Assembly (NCBI RefSeq): GCF_037975245.1 | Contig: NC_092568.1 | Span: 10,749,501-10,813,500, forward strand | Length of the DNA stretch: 64,000 nucleotides | Direction of reading: 5' to 3' | DNA from: Apostichopus japonicus | Lineage: Eukaryota > Echinodermata > Holothuroidea > Aspidochirotida > Stichopodidae | Shown here: positions 43,918 to 57,300 of the stretch, in pieces | Layout of the letters: every line of letters begins with the position of its first letter | Position numbering within the stretch: the stretch's first letter is position 1 | Position numbers and translations under genes: made by a program | Notes under the pieces: generated by a model | Seen by the model: the letters and a program-made list of their open reading frames with translations, nothing else | Databases searched by the model: none | What the model was told of the DNA's origin: nothing

Positions 43918-44883
43918 GATTCAAAGTATGTTGTATAACATGATAGGAGCCAAGTTTCGGGAAACATTATATCGTTTCATGTTGTTGTGGATTTGATTTC
44001 AGATGCTATATATAGAGGTCCAATACCTTTATAAATACGCTAATAAATGTTCTACTCCATGGCAACTATTAATTAGCAGCTTGAATGTAAATGGTATTTA
44101 GCGCAATAAGTATAATTTAATTAACTTCAATTGAAAACTTTGAATCCCGGCCTTCAAACAGAGTCAAAGTTGTAATCCTGCGGTGTTATATCGCTCTAGA
44201 GCCATACATGTGACATCAATGGAATGTATCCCGTAATAGTAAATATCCTAATAACAAAAATAGAATTTTTTTACAAACGTTCCGGTAATCGTAGACGGTA
44301 GCGCTTAGAACATTGTACTCGTATTTGGTACTCATTATCAAGGGGTATTTATTGTATGAATATATGAAATATAATTATTATGGGTTTGTCACACATCATA
44401 TATTACCATGACCATGTACACTGGTATATTATTCCGGAATAGGTCGGCTGCCAAGCCTGACAAGAGGAAGAGTTGATTTTTAGTCACCGTGAACCGATAT
44501 TTCAATAATCATCTTCATGATAGGCCTATATATATATTACATCGATAGTATTTCTTTTATTAAGGATGGGGATGAAATTCATAACTGAACTTGAGAATGA
44601 ATCTTTTGAATTAATGAGTTTAAGAATTCTCATGGTTGACGTTTGCTCGAGTCTCAGTGGTTCGTCACTATTCTGTTCACCCATTTTTTTTAATGACAGT
44701 AGAAAGAAAGTGACGACTTCTAAAATTTCATCTCTTCAAAATTTGGGGCAAACAGATGAAGTTGTACAATGTACACCGTATTATGAGTTTATTGCTGCAC
44801 TTCAATGATGACTTTAGAAAGAACATTAGATATGATGTGGAATAGGCCAAGAAGGTAGAAAAATCAGAGTGCTATAGTAACGT

Positions 44884-44960
<77 letters not shown>

Positions 44961-45198
44961 GGTTTTCATCATTTTGAATAGTACAATGCATCTGTAGAAC
45001 GGACCTAAAATTGATTCTCTATTTCTTATTTTTGTTGTTGTATTTTTTTAAATTATTTAATTTCTTTGCTATTGAATGATCATAGTCCTGTCATTGTGCA
45101 GAAGTATTACAAAATCGTGTTGTCTCGCAGACACCTTAGATCTAGCATTTTCATTCCTTTCTATTTCAACCGATTTTATGATTAACCATATGGTAACT
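43918..45198. other. Intergenic stretch upstream of SLC35F6
   Basis: AT-rich, with a (TA)n tract at 44887-44958. A short open frame at 44566-44808 has no recognisable motif. Confidence 0.45.
44887..44958. repeat. (TA)n microsatellite
   Basis: Alternating TA, about 72 bp. Confidence 0.9.
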
Positions 45199-45206
45199 TA
45201 TAAAAG
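45199..45206 (+). promoter_or_regulatory. Possible TATA box of SLC35F6
   Basis: TATAAAAG lies 62 bases before the ATG, which would imply a very short 5' UTR. Position is plausible; untested. Confidence 0.35.
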
Positions 45207-45267
45207 ACTTTAATGTCAGGTGATTTATGTACATAAACATCAGTAGTGCTTTCGTTTTGTTTTGACC

Positions 45268-45362
45268 ATGGCTTTATCACTGTACCAGTTTGCCCTAATA
45301 GCGGGCATGCTTATCACGGGAAGTATCAATACCTTAAGCAAAAAAGCGCAAAATGATTGCAT
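45268..45362 (+). CDS. SLC35F6: SLC35F6 exon 1
   Basis: ATG in a good context (TTGACCATGG). Encodes MALSLYQFALIAGMLITGSI followed by NTLSKKA, residues 1-32, phase 2 donor GTAAGT. Confidence 0.9.
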
Positions 45363-48300
45363 GTAAGTATTAAATTGCATTCTCTATGTTACTAGGTATG
45401 AGTAAGGGACGACATACCAAAGTTGAGGACGAGGAGAAATTTTCGCAGAACTGGGCCGGAGTAGTACAGTCATATAGGCTACTGTGTATGTGTGATTTCT
45501 AATAACAAGTTACATTGCGTGTTTACATAACACGGGTAGGACTAGATCTATCATCTAGTCCTATAAGTATAAGGTGTGGATAGAGATGGGTCGAAAATAA
45601 AGGAAGATACATACTTAGACTGTATGTGATGAACTGCCTTTCTTGCATGACAGTTTTGTTCTGTATCATCCCCAGTCTCCAAAGTGCTTGTCGACCCATT
45701 CTTTCCACAACTCTCTCTCTACTGCCACAGTTTGTCCAACATGAGAAAGATGGTATATCTGACACCAATCTTCCATGCTCTAGTGGTATAGAAACTCATC
45801 TCCAGCAGTGATGATAATTACTTTCACAGTGGCTCCTTCAAGGGTTTACTAAACTTTACACCCAAGCAAAATTGGTGAACAGTGATAGTAATAATTCATT
45901 CATCAGTGTTGGAACCATAACATTGGTCTCTTTTAATGCAATAACATATATCTCATCATTTTGATATTCAACTTATATTCAATGTAGCATTGGTGTCCAG
46001 TGACTTGTGTCCAATTTTAGCAGCAGAATGTTATTTATTTCAAACTTTCAATAATGACTTATCATTTTGTTGCCAGATATAAATTGAATAACATTTGTAA
46101 TTTGTAGTTTAGCCATGAAGTAATCAGTTCTTTTTGGAGTTCCTTGTTTCTGTTACCAAACTAATTAGCAACCCTGGTAGTGAAACATCACTTGAACATA
46201 TGTTGACAATATATGTGGTCTTTTACTAGAAGAAGTACGATCTACCATAAAATGTCAACTGGGAAACCTGTGAGTTCAGTAAATGATGTCTGACTCATCC
46301 TTTGGTCAGGCAACTTCAGACGTAGGCTTTCATCATTAAGGCAGAAAAATCAATTGATCTGCTGTTAGTTTATCATATGAAGATAGAAATTCTGGTGTCA
46401 AAAATAGTGTTTCTATTAAAGGGTTTTGTTCCTGGACCTGAAATACATGTTCAGCTGTCTTGCATATTGCTCAGAAGTCTCTGACGTAAGTCCTTCAAAA
46501 CAAAATTTCTCTGTACTGTATAAGCATCAGGGGTCAATCTATATAATAATGTGGCCACTTTTAGCTTAAAAAAAATCTTGCTTATAGTATGTAGTTCAGG
46601 TACTGTAGCATGTAAAATGTTTGCCATGCCTTACCAATTTCATCCAAGGTATTAAAGCTTCCTGACTAATTGTCCACTTTAGTTTCAGAATATCTTGACT
46701 AATGAACTATCTCTCATAGGTTGATAAGTCACATTCCAAGTTATCTTCTAAGCCTAATTATTGAAACCCATGTAACTCAATGTAGAAGATGCTGACACCT
46801 TTCTTGAACTTGTTATCTATTATGTTTAGGAATGTCTGAAGATAGGTATCCTCTCTTCCTTCCTTCTCAGAATAGATTAATAATAATAATAATAATATCA
46901 GCATTTATTTTTACGACACTTAAGCGACTCCAAATGTGGGAGAAACCCGCAAGGGCAAATAGATTACAACTTACACGTCGGGTGGCTCCCAATTCAACAT
47001 TTTTAACTTAAATTTGGAATCTTTTCAATTTAAAAAGTCATTTCAGATGGGAAAACAGTAGATTGCGTTTGTATGAAAAACCCACCTTACCATGACCCGG
47101 CAGGGTTTCCAACCCGGAACCTCCCTAAGCTTCAAATGCCCCACCTTTATCCTATCGGCCACAGCACTGGTATAAATTACACATACAAATTAAATTAATC
47201 TGAACTATGCTTCTCACAAAGCTCTGTAATACAGTCAGCCACCATATTAAATTTTAACAAGGGAAACCTCTCCTTACCTCCCAAGTGCATGGTCATACCC
47301 TTCTCAGTGTCCATGTTACTATTAAAATTCAGAATAGAATAAAACATGGACAGCAAACAGGATTAAAATAACATAATTAGACTGCCAGTGTTGGAGTACC
47401 TCCAAAGTGCTCTTAAGTACTTTTCTGTCCACGTACTGATGCGCAGGTGTTTTTCGAGTGGTTTTCAAGTATTTGTACTCATCATGCAGTACACTTGGGT
47501 GCTAGAAAGTACTTTATATGTTTAATGTTAATTTTGTTGAATACTGTACATAAGTAGTCATATTCCAAGTTACTTTTCATTTATTTTTGATAGAACTACA
47601 TTGATGTTCTTTGCTGAGGCAAAAGAAAACATAGCAATAAAGTGATTAAAATGGCGCTTGCTTAATGAGCTCTCTGGCCAAGTATTGAATTTCACTGATG
47701 TAAGAGAGTAGTATTATCATGTTCAACAGTAAAATATCTCTTATTTATGTCAACCGCAGTTTTAAAACACATTCTTCAATGTTAAATAAATCAAAAAGGA
47801 CTTGTACAGTACTTATTGTGGGATGAAAAAGTACTCATACTTAGCATTCAGATTAAAAAAAAAAATTGTACTTGTCACTTAACCCTGGTAGTAAGTGGTA
47901 CTTAGAACTCCAATTTAAGTTTTATAGCTTTGAATGTGAAACTTGGTACTTAGAACATTTAAGTATTCTGAAGCACAAGTTTGAAACTGCTCCGATGGAC
48001 ATGAATTTCCAACCAAAACAATTTCACGAAGAGTAACAAAACCATGTGGCTATGGGCTACTGTACATTTACCGTATTCTTAACACCAGCATCCATACTAA
48101 CAAAAATTAAAGATAAATGGTCACAGAGAAAGCACATACTGTACGGGTAACGGTACTAACACTGGTCCCTGGAAGAACTGACTTCTAATATAACATCTAA
48201 TACAGATGGAATATAACAATACCGTATGTAAAACAATCCGAGCAATCATGAAACAGGAATCTTAATTGTCAACGATGAACAAGAACTGAATCACATTTTG

Positions 48301-51300
48301 GACATTTAATTAACTAATTTTACCAATTAAAAATTCTTCATCAATTTTTAACTAGTTTTGGATCACCATTACAGTACCTCTACTAAGCAATTACTTGGGA
48401 ACCCTGCTGGCCTATCAAGAAGGCCTAAGTTTAAATTAGGATTCACAAGGGGTTTTTAAAAAAAAAAATTATTGGAATTATACAATGGTTGCATTTATTC
48501 TCATTGAACAAAATTCTCAATTATAACTAACAACAGTACTGTATCGTATTGTACTGTACAAGTCTACAACAATCTTAAGCCTACCTTCACTTTTAATATG
48601 TCAATTCCAAAATATTTTACAGGTAGGAAGTTACTGTATAGCACAATATACTCACATTTGAAAATTTGGTACAGTAAATCTTCCAAGATTGTTGTAAGGT
48701 ACTGTATAACAAAATTCTTTTTTTCCCCATATGGATTGATATAGTGGAGTTTTTTTCATTCTCAATGCCCATAATTAGTTCATTTCTCTACATCTCCTTA
48801 CCCACTCTTCCTGTCCACAGGATAAGGCATTGAAATTGTATTGGGTTGAATGTGTACACTGTGTCATTTGCCAAGGATGTTGAAAATTTACATCTCAGTA
48901 CAGTGTGGAGTTCAAAGGTTATAATATGAGGTCAGCAGAGGTCAAAGTCTGAACATATTGTACACACAATAAATCAAGAAGATAGCATCCAATGAACTTT
49001 ATACCTGTTATAGTATGTGGTTCTATTGTACCTTGTTGATATCTGGAATACCATTCAAGGTCACAAGAATAGCTGCAAATGTAAGACTTGGGTAAACTTC
49101 ATACAGTACTTGGTGTGTGGATCCAATTGATTACTTACTATAAGACCTGTCTGTTCACAGAGTGCAATAAATGTTCTATACTGTAACCGTAGCAAGGAAT
49201 CACTAAGCCTACAGTTAACTTATCTCTCTACATGTAATGTATTGGGAGATGAGATATTGTACTTCACCTCACATCAGAAATGTGTGTGAGAGTGAGTAAG
49301 AAAGTGTGTCGCAAACCTCTTCCTTGACTGTAAGTCCGATCAAGTTCAAACATTTTGGGAATGTGCCTGACCATATAAACTAGTGCCTGCATAATTGTTG
49401 ATGTCATAGGTTAGCAGTCAAAGGTCAAGATACCCCCAAATTTGTTTTATAGCCACTTTCTGCTTGTCAACATGTAAGAAAAAAAGCGTTAAACCACACG
49501 ATATGAAGAGAATGATGAGATAAATATTCAGATAGGACAGGTTTAGGGTCGGAGTCAAAGGTCAATTGTGGTCAAAGGTCAAATTGGCCAAAATTGCGTG
49601 AAAGTGTCGCGAACTCCTTTTAGACCGTAAGTCCGATCAAGGTGAAAACATGATGGGAAGGTGCCTTACCATGTAAACTTGTGCCTGCGTGATTGATGCA
49701 GTCAAAGGTTAGAGGTCAAAGGTCAAGAAACTCCAAAATTGGGTTAAGCCATTACCTGCTTGTCAGTATGTTGGGAAAAAGCAATTAAACCATTAGATTT
49801 TGTAGAGAATAATGGGACAAATTTTCAAATAGTACTAAATGTGGTTGTTAAGGGTCGCTGTCATGCATAGGTCAATGTAGGTCAAACTGGCCTAAATTAT
49901 CTAAGGTCAGATGTTAAAAAACCTAAATATTGGTTTTTAGCCATTTTCTGATTGTCAACATGAAGAAAAGCTATTCAACCACATGACATGTGGAGAATGA
50001 TGAGACAAATTTACTAGAATAGGCCTGTACCTTTTTGGATTTTGAGAGTTAGATTGATATATTTTGGTCAGAGGTGAAATTGGCCCAAATTTGATGCCTT
50101 ACATGAAGCAACATTGATGGTTCTTAAGGTAATATCATGATGTAGTAGTGGCCCCTTTACCCTTTCCTGTACAAGGCCCAGATTTGTACTACAACATTTT
50201 GTGACTAATGAAATCAGAAATATTCCAACTTAGAAGGATTGTGTCAGGAAGAAAGTTCTTCATTATTTAGGAGTCTCCAATATATATATGTATCCTTTCC
50301 TTGATCCTTTCTACTACCAAACTTTAAAGAAGAACGATAGTGACAGAAAAAAAATCTCTCATTTTTATATATAATGTAGTTTATATGTTACCAAGCAACA
50401 TATTTTTTTAATTTTCCAAATAGCACACCGGAAAGTCATAAAAAAGGGAATTAAAACATCGTTTTTTCGCCTCTGTAATTTAGGAATCTTCAAACACTGC
50501 AACGACCTTGAACAGCCCTCAGGTCAGTGAATGACGTCACTGTGATGATCTTTTCTATTGTGAACTGTTCAGTAAGGAGCTGTGCGTGCATTTCGTGTCA
50601 GCATAACTGTTATTTTCCGGCGTAATGTTCAAGACATAAATAGATAATGAATATCATAGTGTTTCTTGATTTCTTCACCACGTGTTTACATGTTTTTTTT
50701 ACTAAATTTGCGGCGATTTCGCAACGATTTCCCAATATCTGAAGAGGTAACTCGCAAGCTGACCCAAAGTAACGTAAATCTCAAGATCACGTTTTTGGCG
50801 GGTTTTATACAGAGTGATGTATGAATGTGCTCACTTACCAGTCAAACTGGCACAATAACAATAGTGATGATAGTCTCAAACGTAAATTAGTATAACATCC
50901 GAAAGAAAATCCAAAGTTCTAAACCAAGTAGATTTGCTTGTATGCACTAGGCCTACTGTAAAACATAAACGTTCCTTGTTCCGTGCGTCATTAAATCCAA
51001 CAGAACGGTTTCATTGAGCTTGAAATACAACCGCATTTGAACTCAATCGAGTTGTTAGTCTAGCTCGAACAATTTTCTCACTACATGCAATGCCTATTGC
51101 GTTTATTCACATGCATGCCTCGTGGTTTGGGCTTCAGGAGGAATCGTATTCTAGCCCAACTTCACGTAGGTCCGCAAACGGTACTTTCACACTGTGCAAA
51201 CATAAGTGACAGTGCGCGCTGCCGTAAATAATACTTACACGATGTTTTGTTTCGCTCAAGCATACACACATTTCCTGTTCGTATTACATTTAAAGTGGTT

Positions 51301-54300
51301 TGGAGGGTATGAACACAGTGCCCCAAGAAACTCTGCCTTAGCGACGTCCATGCCCCAATTGAAATTTGCACGTGGATTCTCTCCTCACATAGTCATTAGG
51401 TTGTTCACGTCTGACATGTCTTCCAAATCTAACACTTACTGTTGCATTTATCGGGATATATATAAATAATGCGGCATAAAAGCATCAATCTTTCAAACTT
51501 TTATTACTTTAGTGACCTTGCCACACGCAAATTTCAATTGGGCCCGAGAATCATCTTCTGTGAAGTAGGCAGAACAAACTTTCACATTCTTGCCATGAGA
51601 AACTCCTGGTGCGATGAAGTCTTTCCTGGTTCTCCTCACAAATCGTATCCAGAGTTTCCGATATCTCTCACTACTTTTTCCGCTTGGAAAATTGAAAAAA
51701 CCTATTGTAGAGTCCATATTCGTTCTGTTGCATCCCCCTAAAACGCAATTTCTTGGATTTTGCTAGTGGTTTACGTTGTTTGTCGAGTCCAATATAGAGT
51801 AGGTTGCAACTAAACTTACACACTAAGTGCACACTGCTGAAGTATATTCATGTTGTTATCATCATAATGACGTCACATGTCACTGTAGATCACGTGATCA
51901 TCATATCACTTTTCGCGAAAAGCCCAATTTTTGTTTAAAAAATCAACGAGTTTAGGAATTTTTTTTAAGCCTTTCCCAACATCGGATTGACTTTAATTTT
52001 CACATGTGTAAAATGGAAACCAACTAGAATACTCTTGAATAAAATCGTATTTTTTCGTCGATGGTGAAAAATCACTATCGTTCATCTTTAAACTAAACTT
52101 TACATAAAACAAACTGCCTCCAGCAGGCCTATTAACAAAGATGGCAACCAGATGCGTTCAGAAGTAACCCAGCAATCACTTCGTAATGGTGGAGATGAGA
52201 TCTGCACCTCCATCATGGATTGCCCTCGTTTTTTATCTTTGGAGCTAGAATTAAGATTTACTATAGAATAACAATTGTCATTATGTACATCACTCGCATG
52301 TATACAGTGGTAGTACTTAGGCCTACCACTTTTGAAGAGATGACTGCATACAACAGTTACATTGTACAGTTAATTTTTACTTGAATTATTGAAGATAATA
52401 TTGGTGATATTATTCTAATTTCAAGGTGAATTGACAGAAATTTTCTTGACTTTGTTTATGTTGCAGAGTTAAAGGTATACCAGAAGGTGGTATCGGCTCA
52501 AATACAACAACGGAGGAACACCCGTTTGATCACCCATGGTTCCAAACAGTTATAATGTTTATAGGTGAGTGCAGTGGTACTGTATGACCACGGCTCCTTT
52601 CTCCGAAACAGAATTATATTGATCTTTTAGTATACTTTGTTCTGTGTTAAGAAAGTTTACATTTACAGTCGATTTGTAACATTTTTAAAAATATTTTCCC
52701 TACAGTAATAATAATAATAATTAATAATAATAATTGACAGTTCTTATACAGGGTATAGCGCAACTTACAATAAAGTCTTGCCGCGCTGTACTTAACCCTG
52801 GTCATTGGTAACTTGTCACACCTACACGCCAAAGTGTGCACAATTCAAACAATCTCTCCTGGGGCACCACAGTGCACCAAAGCCACGTGTCCCCTGGGGG
52901 ACTTCCCATAGGGTGCAGCCACAAACCGGCGCACGCAACTATATTTACAAGTCACCTAGCAAGTCTTTGTTATCAGTAGGTATAAAGCTCAAGAATGAAA
53001 AATTAGGCAACCTGCTGATTGATATAACCCACCGTGGAGAACAATTAATATTGAATTACAATATATATATCTGACTCACATTCAAATTTATGTCAGCCAA
53101 CAATACAGTAGACCCCTACTGTGCAGTTAGTGTCCTTTAAGTCTGCCTTGCACAGGCACAGATGTCACCAGCTATCATTCTCAGAACTTGTAAATCATCT
53201 CGGGCAACACCGACAGGTTCCCTACAATCATATTAAAAATATTTAATATTTGCTTTTAATAGTGCTTTATACCAGCGATAGGTTTCAAAGCGCTTTACAG
53301 ACGTTAAATTACCCCTGGTCAATGATAACCTGTCCCAGAGACAATCCCTCCAGTCGGCTTGTCCAATCTAGAGTTATTATTATTTTTGGTTGCTATTGGC
53401 ACTTCAGCCAATCAGCTGAGTGCGTACATGATTGTTTATTCCAGTTTGCATGACTTCAAAGAAGCATATTTTTATATTCGATAGTTCTCAGTTAGTCTTC
53501 GTCCCGTAAGGACGTTTTTTTAGTTCTCATTTCTTTAGGCCGTTTATTGCTAAACCGTTTCAAGTTTCATCCCATCTATTGTTTTCAATTTGGAATCCCA
53601 ACATTTCAATAAAGTTTATCACAAGAAGAAAAGTATCCTATTCGTCTCCTGAACTGTTTCTCGTATTTAATCTCTATATTTCGGACTTAACCCTCGGCAG
53701 AATTATCTAGTGTAAGGCGCCCATGCTAACCCGACCTAAGTAACAATTAAAACCCCCGCCTTACATTAGTTTTGCATATAGACATGAAGATTACAGTATT
53801 TTTCCAGTCTCCTACTCTAGACGGAATTCTGACAAGTTAAATATAATATATTATATTATATAAATATAATTATAATTATAAATATAATTATGATATAATT
53901 ATAGACTGAAAGCATTCACTCGATTTAGACCTTAATTGACTTGAAATTCACTCTTCAATTATGGTAAGAGTGACTATCACCTCACCAAAGAAATGGTCAT
54001 CGTGGACACTCTCAAGTAGTGAATTTTCAATCTTAGAAAATTAAAGAGTGGATATTTAAAACCTGTTGAGCAAAAGCAGAAGAGCTTGAAAATAGTTATA
54101 ACTGGTCTGATGTAGACTCCTGTCTTTTATCCTGCCTGTACTTTACTAGTTCAGTGAAGACTGGTTTTGTAGAGAAAGTGGGTGCATAGTGGGTGGGATG
54201 GGCAGGGTTAAGTGGGATGCCCTTAGCTTTCTTTCTTTGTCAGTTCCTGCTCCTTCCTTTCCATTCTATTGCCCATTTTTTCTTGTTCTACTTTGGACTT

Positions 54301-57300
54301 CTATTTCACAAATTTGCTTCTTAAATGGTGTGAAGACTCGCGCACAAAGAAACGTCTCACGCCGGTAATCTGACCTAGTTTCGAATGAGGTGTAAGACAC
54401 CACCATCGATTCCAGAAAATACAGACACAGCTTGCTATCGTCGGTAATTAGACACTAGTGTACAGTCAATACATACAGCTACTGGTCAATACCCACAACA
54501 CAATGTACAATAGCAGTGATGGACATCTCAGGTCTAGATAAAGGATGACAAGCTATCAGGTATCACGTTTCACGTTTGTAGCGACAAGAAGAAAACTTCA
54601 CTTGCAAGCAATGGAAAGTTAACTTTTTCAGAGTGCGGCACGCGGTTTGGGGCGAGTCTTCAATGGCTTTAAACTCTAGTCTCCTCAATCATTCAGTTAT
54701 CTGTCCAATGTATTTTCTGACATTACAGTATTTGTGGTTAATATTACTGTACCTGTACTAGTATCTCATATTAATTAATTGTTATTAAATAATCGTTCTC
54801 ACGACTGTTTTTAAAACCTGAATCTCTTTGTTTTGTAATGATCGTTACGATTGATGTCAGAGACTTATTCAATTGGATCCGTGGTTTTCTCTCCTGGTCC
54901 AGGTGAAAGTTTATGTTTGATAGGTCTGCTGGTCTATAGATACAGAGAACGGGCGAGGCATAGACAGAATCTGTACCTCAGTAACATCCAAGACGATGGA
55001 AATGTGGCAGATGTTGAATTCAGACAACCAAGGTACAGTACATGTCTTAACACTTGTAAAAAATTAATAGATAAAGTGAAAAGAGAAAAATAACTTGAAA
55101 TAACAAAATAAGCTCAGTTTATTTCGCTCCTCCCTTACCTGCCTCCAAGCGACATCTGCACTTTTCTAGAATGAGTTTCCAAATATTTACAGTTTGGCCT
55201 ACCATAAGAATTACCAGTCCAATTATGCTAATTTGGAGGTCTACAAGTATCAGCCTGCATTGTTCCTGTCTGTGACCTTGCTGTGCAGGCCAATTGGTAG
55301 GCCTAATCATTTACTGCAATGTTAGATTCTACTGCACAATATTTCCAGCATAAGACTATGAGGATCCTTTTTAGCCCTAACTGTTCCTACATTATTCCAT
55401 GTAGGTTTTGGAAAAAAAAAAACATGTTTTCATACATTCCTTTGCCCCAAGTTCATCTGTTCATTTCTTAACAACTGTGACTTTTGAATAAATTTATGCT
55501 GTAGATTAAGTGTTTGGTATGTAAATGTGTACAATGCTGTCGATTCGCAGAACAGGTAGTCCCAGTCCGTCAATAGGCTGCGGCAGTTCGAAGTAGATTT
55601 CTGCGAAAAAATAATTTGACAAGCCAGTCCTTTCACAGTCTAAATATCATTGATTGTAGTAGTATCGGCGAACATTAATTACTCTCGATGTACAGTATCA
55701 ACGACATGATTGATCATAAACAGTTGTATTAATCTATTCCCTAGTAAACATGTTTAAGTGTACATGATACATCACTGTATAGAGTGTAGGATCACATAAA
55801 TGTCTATGAACAAAAAGTGTCATACTGGTTACCGATTGACCTTTTGACCTACAGTATTATGCAATACTCCTCCATGGTGTAACTCTGATCTTAGCTTATT
55901 ACAATATCCAGTGTTCTAATGAAGGTTTACGATTTAACTTTACAGGCATGTTTTGCCTGTAAAATTTGTGGTTAACAAATTTATCTTTGTTTAAAGTCTA
56001 AAAATACTGACAGTAATGGGGTTTTTTTTAACCATAAAGACTGGTATTTTATGCCAGTATGTAAATATACTGACAACAATGAGTTTTTTCCCCCTTTATG
56101 ACTGGTACGTTATGCAGCATGTAACATTATCAGTGTATTCGTGTAACAAGTTGAGACATTTTCATGAAGTTTTTCCTTTGTGTCTGTCACATAATAATCA
56201 GCCTAAAAAGCATCCACTTTTGGTATGAGAGCCGAATGACGTACAGTAGCCCACACTTCACATCCGGAGGCTACATAATTTACAGCCTTAGTTCATATTG
56301 GATGTTTCACAATTAGAACCATCCATTTCAGATGGGAGAACCATGTATCTCTTGAACTTTGATTACAAAACCCACCTTACTTTGGCCGGCCAGGGATCAA
56401 ATCCCACAACCTTCTAGATGTACTAGGTTTCATTGCTTCTGATGCTGCACTTGCTTTAACTTACTCAAACCATATATCACTCAGTTCAGTTCAAACAATA
56501 TAGAAACAAGTAGATATGCCATAGGCTAATCCCATCTCTCCATCTCGCCCAATTTCTCTTGGACCAGAGAACATTAGAAACAGGAGAGGTATTTGATTCA
56601 ATAGCAAGCGTTCACAGTGACACTGTCATGACATTGTTTTTTCATCTTCTTTCACAGAATATTCCAGATTGTCTTTCTTTTGCCAACTATGTGTGACTTG
56701 ATTGGAACGACCCTGGCAGGTAGGGCAAAATAAAATCTCCACTCACTCATGAGCAGGTGTTCCCAATAACTCTCCTTAGACTTCTTTTTTTTTTTGTCAT
56801 TTTTTTTATTAATATTGGGAAAATTTGACTTTCTAAAAGTATTTGATATCCCTTTGCCAAAAATTATATTGGAGGAAATGTTTTTGGACACCTTGCCAAG
56901 AAATAGAGAAAAAAAAATGGAAAACCAAAAAAAAAGTTACTTACTACTGTACTTCAAGTATATTAAGTAAATATTGAAAACAAGTCTTAGATAAACCAGA
57001 ACTAACATTAGCACTTGATTTATTTGGTGTAAATACTTTAAATTTCTCATTACTAGTTTCTATATGCATGGAGTTATTCTGTTTTTACCTCCATGCTATA
57101 AGGAGTGGAACCCTGTTGTCATGGGTGTCACATGATCTTTCTTCAGGGCTAGACTGCTCACCCCTAAGGTCATATTAAAGGTAGCATATGCCTATTAAAA
57201 GCCCCATTGACTTACACACTATACCACAAAAGTAATGTGGTCTCTAATTCTAGATAAAAGTTCTCACTAGCTAAATGCTACCCATCACTGGATAGCTGAC

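Larger units (their letters stand above)
45363..52466 (+). other. SLC35F6 intron 1
   Basis: Holds a SINE (46874-47175), a three-copy tandem duplication (49301-50080) and a THAP-like fragment on the minus strand. The stretch 47176-49300 shows no recognised feature. Confidence 0.55.

Noticed and set aside
44566-44808. 80-residue plus-strand frame upstream of SLC35F6
   Set aside because: No signal, domain or splice context recognised; base composition like the surroundings.
45523-45811. Frames on both strands just after SLC35F6 exon 1
   Set aside because: No recognisable family, and neither joins SLC35F6 in phase; the minus frame lacks motifs.
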